Shown piece by piece: positions 1 to 8,160 of a stretch of DNA of 64,000 nucleotides. The position numbers and the translations under genes were made by a program. Numbering within the stretch: the stretch's first letter is position 1; each line of letters starts with the position of its first letter. The notes under the pieces are model-generated. The model was not told the DNA's origin, searched no databases, and was given only the letters and a program-made list of their open reading frames with translations. Source of the DNA: Deltaproteobacteria bacterium RIFOXYA12_FULL_58_15 (GTDB lineage: Bacteria > Myxococcota > XYA12-FULL-58-9); NCBI GenBank assembly GCA_001798605.1, contig MGST01000041.1:15582-79581 (forward strand). Reading direction: 5' to 3'.

Positions 1-2
1 TC

Positions 3-1562
3 AAGACCGTCGCCGCCATTGACATCGGTTCCAATGGCATACGAATGGTCATCGGCGAGGCCTCTCACCAGGGCGCGGTGGAGATCCTCGAGCAGCTCAA
101 CCGCACGGTTCGCTTGGGGCAAGACTCCTTTCGACGCGGCAAGATTAGCAGCCGCACCATGCGTGCCACGGTCAATATCCTGCGCGACTATCGCCGTCTG
201 CTGGATTTTTACCGAGTCGACACTGTGCGCGCGGTGGCCACGTCAGCGGTGCGAGAGGCGAGCAATGCTGACAACTTTGTAGACCGCGTTTTGGTCGCCA
301 CAGGAATAGAGGTGGAGGTCATCGACACGTCGGAGGAGAGCCGTCTCAATCTTACGGCCCTGCGCCAAATTGTTGGGAATACCCTCGACATAAACAAGAG
401 CTACACATTGATCGCTGATGTGGGTGGGGGCAACACGCTCTTGACCGTTCTCAAGAACGGCGAGATCGCCGATTCCAAGAGCCTGCAACTTGGCTCCATT
501 CGCCTCCTGGAGACGATTGCCGACAATGAGTCTGGTAATCGAGCCGTCGACCTCATCGCACAGCAAGTCACCAACATCATCGCCTCGGTCACTACCTCCT
601 TGCACCTCGAGAAGGTCCGAGCCCTGGTCATTGCCGGCGGTGACGCCCGTTTTGCAGCACGACACCTCGGAAAACAGACCGATTCGCCCAATCTCCGTTC
701 CATCAGTCGCGCTGACCTCAACATGCTGGTGAGAAAACTTCGGGCCATGGGGCCCGGCGATATTGCCAAAGAATATGGCGTCCCGTTTGTCGATGCAGAA
801 ACTCTCGTCCCCGCGTTGTTGGTCTACCACGCTCTTCTGCTCACGACGCAGGCGCCACGGGCTCTGGTCTCGCAAATCACCATGCGCGATGGGTTGATCA
901 TTGACCTCGCGCGCTCGGCCGCGGGTTACGAAGATCAGGTTCTTGCAGAGGGGGTCATCCACTCAGCACAGGCGCTGTCGGAGAAGTACCTCGCGGCTCC
1001 AGACCACGCCGCTCACGTTGCCAGCCTCTCCGTACGCCTCTTCGATGAACTCAAGACTGAGCATGGACTCGGCCCCCGTCATCGGTTGCTCTTGCGAGTC
1101 GCAGCGCTCTTACATGAGGTTGGCGGGTTCGTCGGTAGCCGCGCGCACCACAAGCACAGTTATTATCTCGTCGCCAACTCCGAGATTTTTGGCCTCACCC
1201 GTGCGGAAACCTTGGTTGTTGCCCACATCGCCCGCTACCACCGCCGCGGCTCTCCAAAGAACACCCACATCGAGTACATGGGCCTACCCCGAGAGTCCCG
1301 CATGGTCGTCAGCAAATTGGCCGCGCTGCTCAGAGTGGCCGACGCCCTCGACCGCGCACATACCCAGCAGTTCCGCGAGTTTGACTGCGAACGCAGCGAC
1401 GATGAATTTGTCATTCGCCCCAGGGGCGTCGCCGACCTCACCCTGGAACGCCAGGCTGTCAATTCCAAGGGTGATTTGTTCGATGAGGTGTATGGGATGC
1501 GAGTGCGATTGGAAGAAGGCGTTCCCACTGGCAAAGAGCGCCGATCCAAAACCAGGCACTAA
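3..1562 (+). CDS. ppx: Ppx/GppA-type exopolyphosphatase with C-terminal HD-like domain, 5' end outside window
   Basis: The reading frame is already open at the left edge, so the true start lies upstream; 519 residues are visible. The first residues give the ASKHA-fold phosphate-binding motif (AIDIGSNGIRM) typical of exopolyphosphatase and guanosine pentaphosphate phosphatase. A second nucleotide-binding motif follows near residue 140 (IADVGGGNTLL). The C-terminal third (about residues 310-470) is an HD-like helical domain with LLHEVG, RAHHKHSYYL and RVADALDRAH, as in long Ppx/GppA proteins. The predicted role is hydrolysis of terminal phosphate from polyphosphate, or pppGpp to ppGpp, in the cytoplasm. 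Only 17 bp separate it from ppk1, so the two genes probably form one unit for polyphosphate turnover. Ppx and GppA activities cannot be told apart from the sequence. Confidence 0.9.
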   Translation, partial: KTVAAIDIGSNGIRMVIGEASHQGAVEILEQLNRTVRLGQDSFRRGKISSRTMRATVNILRDYRRLLDFYRVDTVRAVATSAVREASNADNFVDRVLVATGIEVEVIDTSEESRLNLTALRQIVGNTLDINKSYTLIADVGGGNTLLTVLKNGEIADSKSLQLGSIRLLETIADNESGNRAVDLIAQQVTNIIASVTTSLHLEKVRALVIAGGDARFAARHLGKQTDSPNLRSISRADLNMLVRKLRAMGPGDIAKEYGVPFVDAETLVPALLVYHALLLTTQAPRALVSQITMRDGLIIDLARSAAGYEDQVLAEGVIHSAQALSEKYLAAPDHAAHVASLSVRLFDELKTEHGLGPRHRLLLRVAALLHEVGGFVGSRAHHKHSYYLVANSEIFGLTRAETLVVAHIARYHRRGSPKNTHIEYMGLPRESRMVVSKLAALLRVADALDRAHTQQFREFDCERSDDEFVIRPRGVADLTLERQAVNSKGDLFDEVYGMRVRLEEGVPTGKERRSKTRH

Positions 1563-1579
1563 CACTCTCGAGGATTTTC

Positions 1580-3700
1580 ATGGCAAAGAAGGATCTCCGG
1601 GCCCAAGAGCACTACATCAATCGCGAGCTCAGCTGGCTTGAATTCAATGCGCGAGTCCTTCAGGAGGCGCAATCGCCAACAGTCCCCCTCATCGAACGGC
1701 TGAAGTTCCTTGCTATCGTCAGCACCAACCTCGACGAGTTCTTTATGGTCAGAGTAGCGGGTCTCATGCAGCAACGCGCGGCGAACATTCGCAAGCGCGA
1801 CATGAGCGGCATCACCCCACTGCAGCAGCTCAAGGCCATCTCAGAGCGGGCCCATCGCATGGTTCGGGAACAATCCGACGCCCTGCGGGCGGTCCGTGAC
1901 GAGCTGGCGTTCCACAACTTCAGACTCCTCGATCGGCACGATTGGACCCCCGAGCAAGGTCAATTCCTCCGTGGCTATTTTGCCGAGGATGTCTTGCCCG
2001 TGTTGACTCCACTGGCAGTCGAGGAGCTGGACCCGATGCCGTTGCTACCGGGCGCGCGCCTGCACATTGCAGCGCTGTTGCACTACGACAACGGAGAAAA
2101 GAAGCGAACTGAGCCGAGAATTGTTGTCGTGCCGGTCCCCACCCAGCTCAATCGCTTCGTCACCATACCAGCGGAAGAAGGCGTGCGGCTCGCTCCTATC
2201 GAAGACGTGGTCGCCACCAACCTCGGTCTTCTTTTCGACGGCGGTGAGGTGCTGGCGACCACCGTCTTTCGCTTGACCCGAGACGCCGATTCCGCCGTTC
2301 AAGACGATGACGCTGGCGATCTCTTGCAGGTTATGGAGGAGGCCGTCTTGTCCCGGCGTCGCCGCGCCACCGTGCGCCTGGAGATATCAGCTGAACCAGC
2401 CCCCGCACTGCGCGCGTGGTTGGTGAGTTGGTTGCAGCTCAGCAATGACGAGGTCTACGAGATTGATGGCCTGCTCGATATCGCCGCCCTTATGGAGGTC
2501 GTTGGCCGTCGTGGCTTCGACAACCTGAGGGATCCACAGTGGCAGCCGCAACCGCCACGGGACCTTCTCGGCGCTGAAGACCTGTGGACTGCCATACGTG
2601 ATCGCGACGTTCTCTTGTTCCACCCCTACGAATCCTTTGAGCCCGTGGTGCGCATGCTCGAGGTGGCAGCAACCGACCCCGATGTCCTGGCCATTAAGCA
2701 AGTTCTCTACCGCACCAGCGGCGATTCCCCGATCATCAGGGCGCTGGAGCTGGCGGCGCAAAATGGCAAACAGGTCTCTGTGCTCGTCGAGCTCAAGGCG
2801 CGCTTCGACGAGGAACGTAACATCAACTGGGCCCGTCACCTCGAAGACGCTGGCGTCAACGTCATCTACGGCATTGCGGGCTTCAAGACGCACGCCAAGG
2901 CTCTGCTCATTGTTCGACGGGAGGGCACCCGAGTCTGCCGATATATTCATCTAGCAACCGGCAATTACAACGACCGCACAGCCCGGGTCTATTCGGACAT
3001 GGGCATCATGACCAGCAACAGGGACATCGGCCGTGACGTCGCAGCGTTTTTCAATCTGCTCACGGGCTATTCGGAGGCGGTCGCATTGTCACAACTGACG
3101 ATTGCCCCAACCGAGCTGCGCCAGCGGTTTCTGCAACTCATCGATCGCGAGATCCAGACATCGACTCGGGATGATCCAGGCCTCATCATCGCAAAGATGA
3201 ACTCACTTCAGGATCCACACATCATTGAGGCGCTGTACAAGGCAAGCAGCGCTGGCGTGAGGATTCGTCTCAATGTTCGCGGCATTTGTTGTCTTCGTCC
3301 AGGCGTGAAAGGCGTGTCCAAAAACATCGAAGTCCGCTCCATTGTCGACCGTTTTCTTGAGCATCCCCGCATCTACTACTTCCGCAACGGCGGCCATGAA
3401 GAGGTGTACCTGGCGAGTGCCGACTGGATGACCCGCAACCTCGACAAACGCCTGGAGCTCCTCTTCCCAATACGCGATTCGCGCATCGCTCGCCGGATCA
3501 TCGACGTCCTCAACGGATTTTTCGCCGACAACACCAAGTCACACGAGCTCAGATCCGACGGTACATGGACTCGCGTGCCAGAGTCGGAACCCAAAATCCG
3601 TATCCAGGAAGAGCTCTACCGCGGGGCCGTCGCCGCCACTCGAGCAGCAAAACAAGCGCCGATCTCCTTCAAACCGCTGACCGCCCCCAAGTCGCGGTGA
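1580..3700 (+). CDS. ppk: Polyphosphate kinase 1
   Basis: The 706-residue protein matches the usual Ppk1 length. It starts with the conserved helical region (HYINRELSWLEFNARVL, then STNLDEFFMVRVAG). The catalytic phospholipase-D-like half contains HPYESFEPVVRML, then FKTHAKALL near residue 437, whose histidine matches the phospho-acceptor position of the family, then IHLATGNYND. The second PLD-like segment is near the C-terminus (NGGHEEVYLASADWMTRNLD). Ppk1 reversibly makes polyphosphate from ATP. The gene follows the ppx-like gene closely and ends only about 10 bp from the convergent znuB-like gene, with no obvious hairpin terminator between them. Confidence 0.96.
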   Translation: MAKKDLRAQEHYINRELSWLEFNARVLQEAQSPTVPLIERLKFLAIVSTNLDEFFMVRVAGLMQQRAANIRKRDMSGITPLQQLKAISERAHRMVREQSDALRAVRDELAFHNFRLLDRHDWTPEQGQFLRGYFAEDVLPVLTPLAVEELDPMPLLPGARLHIAALLHYDNGEKKRTEPRIVVVPVPTQLNRFVTIPAEEGVRLAPIEDVVATNLGLLFDGGEVLATTVFRLTRDADSAVQDDDAGDLLQVMEEAVLSRRRRATVRLEISAEPAPALRAWLVSWLQLSNDEVYEIDGLLDIAALMEVVGRRGFDNLRDPQWQPQPPRDLLGAEDLWTAIRDRDVLLFHPYESFEPVVRMLEVAATDPDVLAIKQVLYRTSGDSPIIRALELAAQNGKQVSVLVELKARFDEERNINWARHLEDAGVNVIYGIAGFKTHAKALLIVRREGTRVCRYIHLATGNYNDRTARVYSDMGIMTSNRDIGRDVAAFFNLLTGYSEAVALSQLTIAPTELRQRFLQLIDREIQTSTRDDPGLIIAKMNSLQDPHIIEALYKASSAGVRIRLNVRGICCLRPGVKGVSKNIEVRSIVDRFLEHPRIYYFRNGGHEEVYLASADWMTRNLDKRLELLFPIRDSRIARRIIDVLNGFFADNTKSHELRSDGTWTRVPESEPKIRIQEELYRGAVAATRAAKQAPISFKPLTAPKSR

Positions 3701-3710
3701 GATTCCACCG

Positions 3711-4556
3711 TTACCGCAAGCTCCCACGCCGCAGATGTCGGACTGTCGAAGCGAGATAGGTGGCTCCGGCCAATCCCACCATGGCAGCGCCCGTCGGCAA
3801 CTCCAGGACAAAAGAGAGGTAGTAGCCCAACGCGGCGCAAACCACACCGATTAACGTCGCGACAACGAAGGCCGCGGACATCGATCGGGCCAAGCGCAAA
3901 GCAGCCATCGCCGGCAACACCGCGAAGCCAAACGCAGGCAAAGCACCGATCGCTCGCGTCGCCGCCGAAATCGCCACGGCAACCGTGACGTAGATGAGCA
4001 CCTCGTATCGATACACCGGAATGCCCGAGGCCCCTGCGGTGTCCGGATCGTAACTTGCAAAGAGAAAGCGCCGATAGAAGACAATGTGCACAACTGCCAC
4101 CAGTGCGGCGGCCGCGCCGACATTGACGATCTGCACGGTTTCCACCAACACAGCGCTGCCGAAGAGAATACTCTGCACGTCATGCAAGTCCTGACGAATG
4201 AATCCAGCAAGCAACAGAGCCGCGACCGATGAAATCAAGTATGCGACAACCGTGGCGTTGTTGCTCTCCTGACCTTGTCGGGCAAAGTAGCCGGCGGCCA
4301 GAAGCGCCAAAAAGAGCGCCATCCATGTCGGGTCCGGCAGACTCGCTGTTTCGTGCATATCGAACAATCCGCAAAGGAAGAACGAGAGCACCACGCCGGC
4401 AGAGGAGACCTGGGAGAGTGCAAGCGGCACGTAGACCACCCGCTTGAGCACGATCCAGACGCCCAGATAGGACAGCGTCGCCGCCGCAATGACGGCAACG
4501 ATGATCGCGTCCCTCCAGACGAACCAGCTATCCAGAAACGACACAGACTCATTCAT
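3711..4556 (-). CDS. znuB: Metal ABC transporter permease (ZnuB/MntB family)
   Basis: This is a hydrophobic protein of about 281 residues with multiple predicted membrane helices, of the ABC-3 family that imports Zn2+ or Mn2+. Recognisable stretches are the N-terminal helix (AIIVAVIAAATLSYLGVW), SSAGVVLSFFLCG and the late ALPAFGFAVLPAMAALRL. The chosen start (MNESVSF) overlaps the end of the ATPase gene by 8 bp and has GAGG 8 bases upstream; in-frame ATGs also lie at 4562 and 4574. It should form the membrane channel of the importer with the ZnuC- and ZnuA-like proteins encoded directly upstream. Metal preference (Zn versus Mn or Fe) is inferred from operon content only. Confidence 0.88.
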   Translation of the reverse strand: MNESVSFLDSWFVWRDAIIVAVIAAATLSYLGVWIVLKRVVYVPLALSQVSSAGVVLSFFLCGLFDMHETASLPDPTWMALFLALLAAGYFARQGQESNNATVVAYLISSVAALLLAGFIRQDLHDVQSILFGSAVLVETVQIVNVGAAAALVAVVHIVFYRRFLFASYDPDTAGASGIPVYRYEVLIYVTVAVAISAATRAIGALPAFGFAVLPAMAALRLARSMSAAFVVATLIGVVCAALGYYLSFVLELPTGAAMVGLAGATYLASTVRHLRRGSLR

Positions 4557-5304
4557 GTTCATTGCCTCGAGCACATACGTGGTAACTGCCGTCTTGACGT
4601 TGGACCTGGATGGTGCGGCGGTAGAGATGACTGAGACGTTCCTCGGTCAACAGCTCTGCCATGGGGCCGGCGTCGAAGAGTTGGGCATCTTTGTTGATAA
4701 GACAGAGATGATCCGCCACCCGCACCACCTTGCTGATGTGATGGCCGATCATCAAAACCGTGATCTTACGATCGGCATGCAGTTGCCGCAGAAACTCCAG
4801 GATATCCTCCTCCCCCGGAAGATCCAGACCGCTCGTGGGCTCGTCCAACACCAAAACGTCGGGATCCGAAACGAGCGCCCGTGCCATCAACACCCGTTGC
4901 CTTTGCCCGCCAGACAGAGCATCAAAGGGATGTCCGGCGATAGCATCCAAGCCGATGCGATCAAGCTCATCACGGGTGCGCTTGACATCATGCCGGGTTG
5001 GGCGTTGCCCGATTCTGAGTTGGCCGTAGCGCCCCATCAATGCGACGTCGAAGGCCGTCAGTGGGTACTGGGAGCTCAACGCGTAACGCTGGGGCACATA
5101 ACCGAACCGCGGTGTGCGGCCGTCAAAGCGAACCTTGCCGATCACTGGAGGAATAAGGCCCACGATCGTCTTGACGAGCGTGGTCTTGCCGGCGCCGTTG
5201 GGGCCTACGATTCCCCAGAAGTCCCCAGGTTGGACCGTCAGTGACAGATGATTCATCAAAGGCACCTTGCAATAACCGATGGAGACATCCTCGAGCTCGA
5301 TCAC
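4549..5304 (-). CDS. znuC: Metal ABC transporter ATP-binding protein (ZnuC/MntB-type)
   Basis: This is a 251-residue ABC ATPase with Walker A GPNGAGKT at residues 34-41, Q-loop (YVPQR) near 70-74, signature LSGGQ at about 130-134 and Walker B VLVLDEP near 150-156, followed by a His-containing switch (MIGHHIS). It energises metal uptake together with the permease, whose start codon lies inside the end of this gene, indicating translational coupling. It lies 39 bp downstream of the substrate-binding protein gene. The family also includes Mn and Fe importers, so zinc is a contextual assignment. Confidence 0.9.
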   Translation of the reverse strand: MIELEDVSIGYCKVPLMNHLSLTVQPGDFWGIVGPNGAGKTTLVKTIVGLIPPVIGKVRFDGRTPRFGYVPQRYALSSQYPLTAFDVALMGRYGQLRIGQRPTRHDVKRTRDELDRIGLDAIAGHPFDALSGGQRQRVLMARALVSDPDVLVLDEPTSGLDLPGEEDILEFLRQLHADRKITVLMIGHHISKVVRVADHLCLINKDAQLFDAGPMAELLTEERLSHLYRRTIQVQRQDGSYHVCARGNEHE

Positions 5305-5343
5305 TTCTCACTCCTCTCTTTGAATCAGCACACATCTCCTCGT

Positions 5344-6246
5344 TCATTTTCGACCCACAATCTCGTCGACTATGCGATCAAACTTGTCCCAGATGGTCAT
5401 GACATCCGGAGCACCGCCGACCATGGACGGCAAGACGAGCAGCTTGGCACCCGCCTTGTTGGCGAATACGCGCGAAAGGCTGGTAGGGAAATAGACCTCC
5501 TGGAACACAAACTTCACTCCCTGAGACTTCACCTGGCCGAGGAGCTGACTCACGTGCCTCGGTGAGGGCGAAACACCCGGCTTGGGTTCGAGGGCTCCGA
5601 CACGGACGAAACCCATCCAATCGAGCATGTAGACCCAGCTCTGGTGGTACACGACCACTCGGGTGCCCGCATAAGGGGCGAGTCGCGTTTTCCACTCGGC
5701 GCTCTTCGTCGAGTACTTGTCAGAGAATTCATGCCAACGCTTTTCAAAGTAGTTGCGGCCGTCCGGATCGAGCTCGATGAGCTTCTGTTCAATGGCTTGC
5801 GCGACGCGAAACAACTCCTCCGGCGCGGTATAGAAGTGCGGGTTGCCGCCACTGTGCACGTCCCCCATGGCCCGATCCGCCCTCGCCGGCACCTCCTTGG
5901 GCGTGATGAATTGCGACGCGTCCAGGTATCCCTGAGCGCCGATTTGGATGTTTGGGTTACGCGACTGTGTCATCAGGACGGGCAGCCACCCGGCTTCCAG
6001 ACTCAGGCCAATGAGAATCAGGAGATCGGCCCGGTTGACCGCGAGAATCATCGAAGGCCGTGCGTCCGCAAAATGTGGGTCCTGGGTACCTTTGAGCAGA
6101 GCTTCGACATCGACCCGTTCGCCACCTAGATCTTGGGCGATGGCGGCGAAATCCGGCAGCGTTGCCACCACCCGAAGCTTGGCCACGGCGTCCTTGGGCG
6201 CGACCACCATCGTGAAAGATAGAACAACTATAGAGACAAACCTCAT
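5344..6246 (-). CDS. znuA: Periplasmic metal-binding protein (ZnuA/TroA family, cluster A-I)
   Basis: The start at 6246 has a strong AGGAG 7 bases upstream; an open frame extends further but lacks support. The 300-residue product has a signal peptide (MRFVSIVVLSF...AVA) and the TroA-type fold. Likely metal ligands are the His of GTQDPHFADARPS, the His residues of GDVHSGGNPHFYT, and VYHQSWVYML with a downstream acidic residue. The long His-rich loop seen in many ZnuA proteins is absent. It would capture Zn2+ (or Mn2+) in the periplasm and deliver it to ZnuBC. The outer-membrane protein gene ends 17 bp upstream, so they are co-transcribed. Confidence 0.88.
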   Translation of the reverse strand: MRFVSIVVLSFTMVVAPKDAVAKLRVVATLPDFAAIAQDLGGERVDVEALLKGTQDPHFADARPSMILAVNRADLLILIGLSLEAGWLPVLMTQSRNPNIQIGAQGYLDASQFITPKEVPARADRAMGDVHSGGNPHFYTAPEELFRVAQAIEQKLIELDPDGRNYFEKRWHEFSDKYSTKSAEWKTRLAPYAGTRVVVYHQSWVYMLDWMGFVRVGALEPKPGVSPSPRHVSQLLGQVKSQGVKFVFQEVYFPTSLSRVFANKAGAKLLVLPSMVGGAPDVMTIWDKFDRIVDEIVGRK

Positions 6247-6263
6247 GGTTAACTCCTGCACTA

Positions 6264-7493
6264 TTAGAAGGTGTGAGCACCGTGTTCGCCGGCGCTCACC
6301 TCGACTTGGAAGAAGCCAGCAAAGTACGTTGGCATGCGCTTGTCCTTGCCCACGTCGAGCTGTATGCGCACCTTCGCGAAGTGGCTCGGCAGAACGGTCA
6401 CTGCACCAGAGCCGCGCCATTGCTTCCCGGCCAGGTTGGTGCCCACAAGAGGCGTGCCACTGAGCTTGCCTGTGTAGTCCGCTCTCACGTTTGCAATCCA
6501 AGAACGGTCGATCTGGAAATCCAACTGCGCGTAGCCACCCCAGTCCCTGACAAAATCGCCGGGGATTTGCGTATCTCGCATGACACCCTCGACGGTCAGC
6601 GCAACCGCCATGTCGTCATCGCCAGTCGAGATGGGTCGCCATTTCAAATAGAGATCCGCACCGAACAGGTCGGCACGATTGTCAGGCACGTACGGGCTCT
6701 GGCCCCATGCGCCATCGACGCCGAAGTTCAAAGACCAATCATCGGACAACGCAAAGAAGTTGACGATGCGGCTGACATAGACAAAGTCTTCCAAACCGTC
6801 GATGCGACCGCTCTTGGTTAAAGGTGGCGCACCGAATGTGCTCGAACGCAACGCCAGCTCGCCAATCGAGCCGAAGGCCTCGCCGAAAACCATCACGTAC
6901 CATGGCAATGGCAAAAGAAGGGAGACCTCAGCGCCCGGTCCGGAAAAGTGCTCCTCGCTCATGAAGCGGGTCTGTGACAAGGGTGGATTGGTGAAATGCC
7001 AGGTGTGCAGATGTTGTGGATTCTGCCGACCGAACTGTGCATTGAAATAGCCCAGTCGCGCCTGAAGATTGCAGGGAAGCGCCAAGGTTGTCAGATAGAC
7101 CTCCTCCAGGTGCATGTGAGAGAGCTCGAAGTTCATATCGAAGCGAAAAAATGGATCCACCGATGCAGAGGCCGCAAACTCCAAACCCTGTATGGCGAAT
7201 CCGTTGTCATCCATCGCATGACCGCCTTGACGCAGATGCTCGGAAACGTCAAACCAGGCCAGCCCAGCATCTAGAATCAAGCTGATGTCAGGATTCATCT
7301 GACGAACCACCGTGGCCACCGTTGCCGGGACGATGGTTGCTGGTGGATTTTCAGATGCTGTTGCCTGATCTGCGGCAATCGCCGCAGCGAAATCAGCGTC
7401 GGATGGTGTATCGGCCTCCTCGGCACGACTCGTTGTCACGCCCAGCAGAGAAGCAGCGAGCGCTCCGCCGCACGCAAACCAATTAACCCGCAT
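6264..7493 (-). CDS. Outer-membrane beta-barrel protein linked to metal uptake
   Basis: The start at 7493 is supported by GGAGG 7 bases upstream, and the first 25 residues are a signal peptide (MRVNWFACGGALAASLLG...SRA). The 409-residue mature protein has alternating hydrophobic/aromatic strands and ends in ...EHGAHTF, with the terminal Phe expected of an outer-membrane barrel. No TonB box or plug domain is evident, and it is much shorter than a TonB-dependent receptor. It resembles the porin-like barrels sometimes annotated as zinc-regulated outer-membrane proteins. It is first in the tight run barrel-znuA-znuC-znuB, implying a role in moving metal across the outer membrane. Substrate and mechanism are inferred from context. 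Confidence 0.72.
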   Translation of the reverse strand: MRVNWFACGGALAASLLGVTTSRAEEADTPSDADFAAAIAADQATASENPPATIVPATVATVVRQMNPDISLILDAGLAWFDVSEHLRQGGHAMDDNGFAIQGLEFAASASVDPFFRFDMNFELSHMHLEEVYLTTLALPCNLQARLGYFNAQFGRQNPQHLHTWHFTNPPLSQTRFMSEEHFSGPGAEVSLLLPLPWYVMVFGEAFGSIGELALRSSTFGAPPLTKSGRIDGLEDFVYVSRIVNFFALSDDWSLNFGVDGAWGQSPYVPDNRADLFGADLYLKWRPISTGDDDMAVALTVEGVMRDTQIPGDFVRDWGGYAQLDFQIDRSWIANVRADYTGKLSGTPLVGTNLAGKQWRGSGAVTVLPSHFAKVRIQLDVGKDKRMPTYFAGFFQVEVSAGEHGAHTF

Positions 7494-7646
7494 GGATATC
7501 CTCCAATATGAGAAGAGATGACGGTTTCCATTGCGACCGCACAGCCCAACGTGGGTGCCACACATCGCCTCTTGGTTGCGGTGTGCTCACTCCGTGAGGT
7601 TATCATCGCCGTGTCGGGCGGCCGAAACGGATCTACTTACTCAACG

Positions 7647-8135
7647 TCATGCAATGAATGGAGGGGACTGCTTGGGTGCGACGCGGAAAACTGCAATTCG
7701 AGAAGGCGGACCAAGCCAACGAACAGGTGCCGACAAGGGTTCTGCGACGGATAGCGCAACCTCGCTGGAGTGGGAATCGTCGAATTCCTGGCGGAGACTG
7801 ACAGACAATCCACAATGGGCGTGGTTGGCAGGAACAAAAGCACCCACGGCCGCGTATGTACCGTCGTCTCGCTGTAGTGCCGACCCGACGGCCGGCCAAT
7901 CAGGTGGCAAGTGGATGAAGTCGCCGTGTTCCACACACACCGCGTGCGGGACTGCAGCAAAATGAATCAAAGCCGTGAGGCCAGAGCCGGGCAGCACCAA
8001 GAACAAGGAGAGCACTAGCGAGCGCACAAACTCACCGTTTGGGTGCCGATGACAGAAATCACCACGCAAGCCAGTCACTCTCCAACGTTCGAACGTCAGC
8101 CTCCGTGTCAATACCGCACTTGGACGCAATTGCAT
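7647..8135 (-). CDS. Small secreted Cys/His-rich protein next to the metal importer
   Basis: The 162-residue frame lies on the same strand as the metal operon and ends 153 bp before it. A better start may be an internal GTG near residue 37, which would put a hydrophobic signal (VRSLVLSLFLVLPGSG) at the N-terminus. It is followed by a dense cluster of potential metal ligands: ALIHFAAVPHAVCVEHGDF and then IHLPP, with a later NHAHCGLS. The two cysteines and seven histidines could bind zinc or form a disulphide. The family is not recognised with certainty. Location suggests a periplasmic metal-binding accessory, but it could be an unrelated envelope protein. No RBS clearly decides the start. Confidence 0.6.
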   Translation of the reverse strand: MQLRPSAVLTRRLTFERWRVTGLRGDFCHRHPNGEFVRSLVLSLFLVLPGSGLTALIHFAAVPHAVCVEHGDFIHLPPDWPAVGSALQRDDGTYAAVGAFVPANHAHCGLSVSLRQEFDDSHSSEVALSVAEPLSAPVRWLGPPSRIAVFRVAPKQSPPFIA

Positions 8136-8160
8136 AGTTCAGATCGCAGGAAGACTCGCC

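Noticed and set aside
7586-7598. CTCAC-TCC-GTGAG inverted repeat upstream of the metal operon, as a possible Zur site
   Set aside because: It is only five bp per arm and does not match the AT-rich Zur palindromes I know; evidence is too weak to call.
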